Shown: one piece after another, positions 6,129 to 7,923 of the stretch
Position numbering within the stretch: the stretch's first letter is position 1
Layout of the letters: every line of letters starts with the position of its first letter
DNA from: Myxococcales bacterium
Lineage (GTDB): Bacteria > Myxococcota_A > Polyangia > Nannocystales > Nannocystaceae
Length of the DNA: 7,923 bases
NCBI GenBank assembly: GCA_020431135.1
Contig: JAGQIT010000003.1
Span: 1 to 7,923 of the forward strand
Direction of reading: 5' to 3'
Position numbers and translations under genes: made by a program
Notes under the pieces: model-generated
What the model was told of the DNA's origin: nothing
What the model saw: only the letters and a program-made list of their open reading frames with translations
Databases searched by the model: none

Positions 6129-7112
6129 ATGCGCGCCGCCGTCGTCCCCCGCAAGGGTCCGCCCGAGGTCTTCGAGCTCCGCGAGGTCCCCGACCCCGTC
6201 CTGCGCCGGGCCGACGGCGTCCTCGTCCGCGTCCGGGCGACGAGCGTCAACCCGATCGACACCTACCTCCGCGGCGGCCTCGTCCCCGTGCCGCTGCGCC
6301 AGCCCTTCATCCCCGGCGGCGACGCCTGCGGGATCGTCGAGGCGGTCGGCGACCGCGTCCGCGACTTCGCCGTCGGCGACCGCGTCTTCGGCCTCCGCCC
6401 CTACATCGGCGGCGACGGCTGCTACGCCGAACTCGCGCTCTTCCGCGAGCGCGAGCTCGCGAAGGCGCCGGCGGGCCTCAGCGACGAGGAGCTCGCCAGC
6501 GTGCCCCTCGTCGGCCTCACGGCTCGCCAAGCGCTCCTCGACATCGCCGATCTGCGCGCCGGCGAGCGCGTCCTAGTCCACGGCGGCAGCGGCGGGGTCG
6601 GCTCGTTCGCGATCCAGCTCGCGCGGGCCTGCGAGGCGACCGTCTACACGACCGCGAGCCCGCGCAACCACGACTTCTGCCGCGAGCTCGGCGCCCACGA
6701 GGTCCTCGACTACCGCGCGGGCGAGCACCGCCAGCTCCGCGACCTCGACGTCGTCTTCGACACGATCGGCGCCTACTACCTCGACAGCCTGCCCTCGCTC
6801 CGCCGCCGCGGCGGCCGCTTCGTGTCGACGACCCTCCTCGGCGACGACGAGCGCATGGCGGCGGGCAACTTCATCAAGCACGGCCTGCGCGTCGTCGCCA
6901 GCGCCCTGCGCTCGCCCTTCGGCGGCCTCAAGACCGCGGCCGTCCGGGTCAAGCCGGACGGCCCCGGGCTGCGCCACCTCGCCGGGCTCCTCGAGTCCGG
7001 GGCGATCCGCACGCACGTCAGCCACACCTTCCCCCTCGACCAGATCGCCGAGGCCCACCGCCAGAGCCAGACCAAGCGGACGGTCGGCAAGATCGTCGTG
7101 ACGATCCCGTAG
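6129..7112 (+). CDS. Zinc-independent MDR oxidoreductase, quinone-oxidoreductase (QOR) type
   Basis: 327 residues, typical for NADPH:quinone oxidoreductase-like medium-chain dehydrogenases. The N-terminal GroES-like domain has RATSVNPIDTYLRGG (36-50) and the conserved PGGDACGIVEAVGDRV (62-77). The Rossmann domain has GERVLVHGGSGGVGSFAIQLA (145-165) as its nucleotide loop, then TTASPRNHDF (174-183) at the cofactor-specificity strand, and LDVVFDTIG (206-214). It ends with FPLDQIAEAHRQSQTKRTVGKIVV (301-324), normal for the family. The Cys cluster of the structural zinc site is absent, as in QOR/zeta-crystallin enzymes, which reduce quinones or enones with NADPH in the cytosol. The exact substrate cannot be told. 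ATG 6129 is preferred over the out-of-frame ATG at 6121; no Shine-Dalgarno is present, and the TAGGAT hexamer 6 nt upstream suggests a leaderless mRNA. It is a separate unit from the flippase gene (162-nt gap). Confidence 0.92.
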   Translation: MRAAVVPRKGPPEVFELREVPDPVLRRADGVLVRVRATSVNPIDTYLRGGLVPVPLRQPFIPGGDACGIVEAVGDRVRDFAVGDRVFGLRPYIGGDGCYAELALFRERELAKAPAGLSDEELASVPLVGLTARQALLDIADLRAGERVLVHGGSGGVGSFAIQLARACEATVYTTASPRNHDFCRELGAHEVLDYRAGEHRQLRDLDVVFDTIGAYYLDSLPSLRRRGGRFVSTTLLGDDERMAAGNFIKHGLRVVASALRSPFGGLKTAAVRVKPDGPGLRHLAGLLESGAIRTHVSHTFPLDQIAEAHRQSQTKRTVGKIVVTIP

Positions 7113-7130
7113 CCGCCGCCCGCTCGCGCT

Positions 7131-7141
7131 CGCCTCAGGCG
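7131..7141. terminator. Small hairpin between convergent MDR and lipoprotein genes
   Basis: CGCC-TCA-GGCG fills part of the 29-nt gap between the two stop codons and directly abuts the minus-strand TAG (7144-7142). The stem is only 4 bp with no T-run, so support for termination is weak. Confidence 0.2.
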
Positions 7142-7923
7142 CTAGAAGCCGAAGGTCGAGAAGCCGGCGCGGAGCTTCGAGAGGTGGGTCTCGCCGGCGC
7201 CCCAGCTCGCCTCGAAGCGGAGCTTCTGGCCCGCCGGCACCGTCGTCGAGTAGTGGATCGCCTTGGCCTTCTCGTTGGCGATCTGCAGGCACCAGTTCGG
7301 CGTCGGCGGGTTGCCGCAGAGCATCGGCACCCACTGGTTGGTCGCGGCGTTCCACTTCGACAGGCCGATCTCGCTCATGGTGGTGCTGCTCGACAGCGAG
7401 GTGCCGTTGCAGACCGCGAACCAGGCGTGGCGGACGTAGACGTTGGAGTAGCCGTAGATCGAGTTGGCGTTCGGCGCCCCGGTGAAGCCGGCGACGCTCA
7501 CCGAGGTCGTCTCCGGGTTGTAGGCCTCGAAGTCCGAGGGGAAGTTGTTGCGGCAGTAGCCGCTCGTGCCGCCCCACTCGGGCGCGTACTCCCAGGCGCG
7601 GAGCTGGACGACGGGCTCGGCGTCGAGGTCGAGCTCGCGATCGACGTGGGTGTCGTGGTGCTCGACGAGGAAGAGCGGCGGCTCCTCGCCGCCCGCGTAG
7701 GCGACCCAGAGCTCGGCCGGGGTCGCGCCCTCGTCGAGGGACTCGAAGAGGCCCGCGCGCTCCGGGCTCGGGCTGACCTCGATGATCGAGACCTCGCCGT
7801 CGTCCTCGGCGAGGAAGAGGAGCTCGGTGCCGTCGCTGAGGCTGAGCTCGGCGTGGCGGCCGGCGCCGTCGAGCGCTTCGCTGTCGCCGTCATCGCACGC
7901 GAGCGGCGCGGCGGCGAGGAGGA
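7142..7923 (-). CDS. Secreted protein, probable lipoprotein of unknown function, N-terminus beyond the window
   Basis: The frame is open from the right edge to TAG 7144-7142, giving 259 visible residues; the true start lies outside. The first visible residues, LLAAAPLACDDGD, look like the end of a signal peptide with a PLAC lipobox, so the Cys encoded at 7897-7895 is probably lipidated. The first half of the mature part is acidic (many Asp/Glu/Leu, e.g. GTELLFLAEDDGEVSIIEV). The second half, from about 7612 down, is neutral and rich in Trp, Tyr, Asn, Ser and Thr, with four cysteines (GYCRNN, AVCNG, MLCGN, NWCLQ) that could form two disulfides, and ends in RFEASWGAGETHLSKLRAGFSTFGF. That points to a beta-rich extracytoplasmic domain. 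I do not recognise the family. A GTG at 7501 is internal, not the start: reading upstream gives a continuous, compositionally sensible protein. Confidence 0.75.
   Translation of the reverse strand, partial: LLAAAPLACDDGDSEALDGAGRHAELSLSDGTELLFLAEDDGEVSIIEVSPSPERAGLFESLDEGATPAELWVAYAGGEEPPLFLVEHHDTHVDRELDLDAEPVVQLRAWEYAPEWGGTSGYCRNNFPSDFEAYNPETTSVSVAGFTGAPNANSIYGYSNVYVRHAWFAVCNGTSLSSSTTMSEIGLSKWNAATNQWVPMLCGNPPTPNWCLQIANEKAKAIHYSTTVPAGQKLRFEASWGAGETHLSKLRAGFSTFGF

Noticed and set aside
5990..6262. 90-codon minus-strand frame over the flippase-MDR gap
   Set aside because: Arg/Ser/Thr-rich composition without a domain; it overlaps the start of the well-supported MDR gene and reads as its shadow.
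4296..6530. 744-codon open frame on the minus strand across the flippase and MDR genes
   Set aside because: The product is charged, repetitive and unlike any family, while the plus-strand flippase and MDR products have clear family motifs. It also runs out of frame through the FAH gene.
7142..7501. 119-residue gene starting at GTG 7501
   Set aside because: The frame continues upstream without a stop to the window edge and encodes a sensible lipoprotein N-terminal part, so GTG 7501 is an internal Val.

Overview
The window is very GC-rich, its coding frames are full of GC-ending codons, and it carries genes typical of Myxococcota: a lipoprotein with the 'CGDGVV..GEECDDGN' myxococcal disulfide repeat, a PEGA-domain surface protein, a DUF4388 (PatA-N-like) protein and a TM-anchored TPR protein. 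I infer a myxobacterium, most likely near Nannocystaceae/Polyangia. This rests on gene style, not on a marker gene. No mobile element, CRISPR array, tRNA, rRNA or phage gene is visible, and the region reads as ordinary chromosomal background.

Layout from left to right: (1) a minus-strand lipoprotein with cysteine-rich repeats, cut by the left edge; (2) a minus-strand two-gene operon, the PEGA protein (2631 down to 1486) followed 18 nt later by a DUF4388 membrane protein (1467 down to 499); (3) divergent from it, a plus-strand single-TM protein with three TPR-like repeats (2715-3479); (4) convergent to that, a minus-strand pair, a fumarylacetoacetate-hydrolase-family enzyme (4795 down to 3932) followed 12 nt later by a group II truncated haemoglobin (3919 down to 3521); (5) a plus-strand UPF0104/LPG-synthase-TM flippase-like membrane protein (4929-5966); (6) a plus-strand quinone-oxidoreductase-type MDR enzyme (6129-7112) with an inverted repeat over its promoter; (7) a minus-strand secreted protein or lipoprotein cut by the right edge (7923 down to 7142).

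The two operons are the functional units. The envelope pair (PEGA plus DUF4388) and the divergent TPR gene share an 83-nt intergenic region holding two back-to-back extended -10 elements. The FAH and globin pair suggests an oxygen-linked or aromatic-catabolic enzyme next to an oxygen/NO-binding protein, but no pathway is shown.

The more interesting signals lie in expression architecture rather than gene content. Several transcription units have a TANNNT hexamer only 6-7 nt before the start codon, as expected for leaderless mRNAs. All six genes that appear to end a transcription unit stop with TAG, while the two operon-internal genes stop with TGA. Three of those ends carry the same GCCGCG/CGCGGC stem overlapping the stop codon. 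I found no convincing new multi-gene system.
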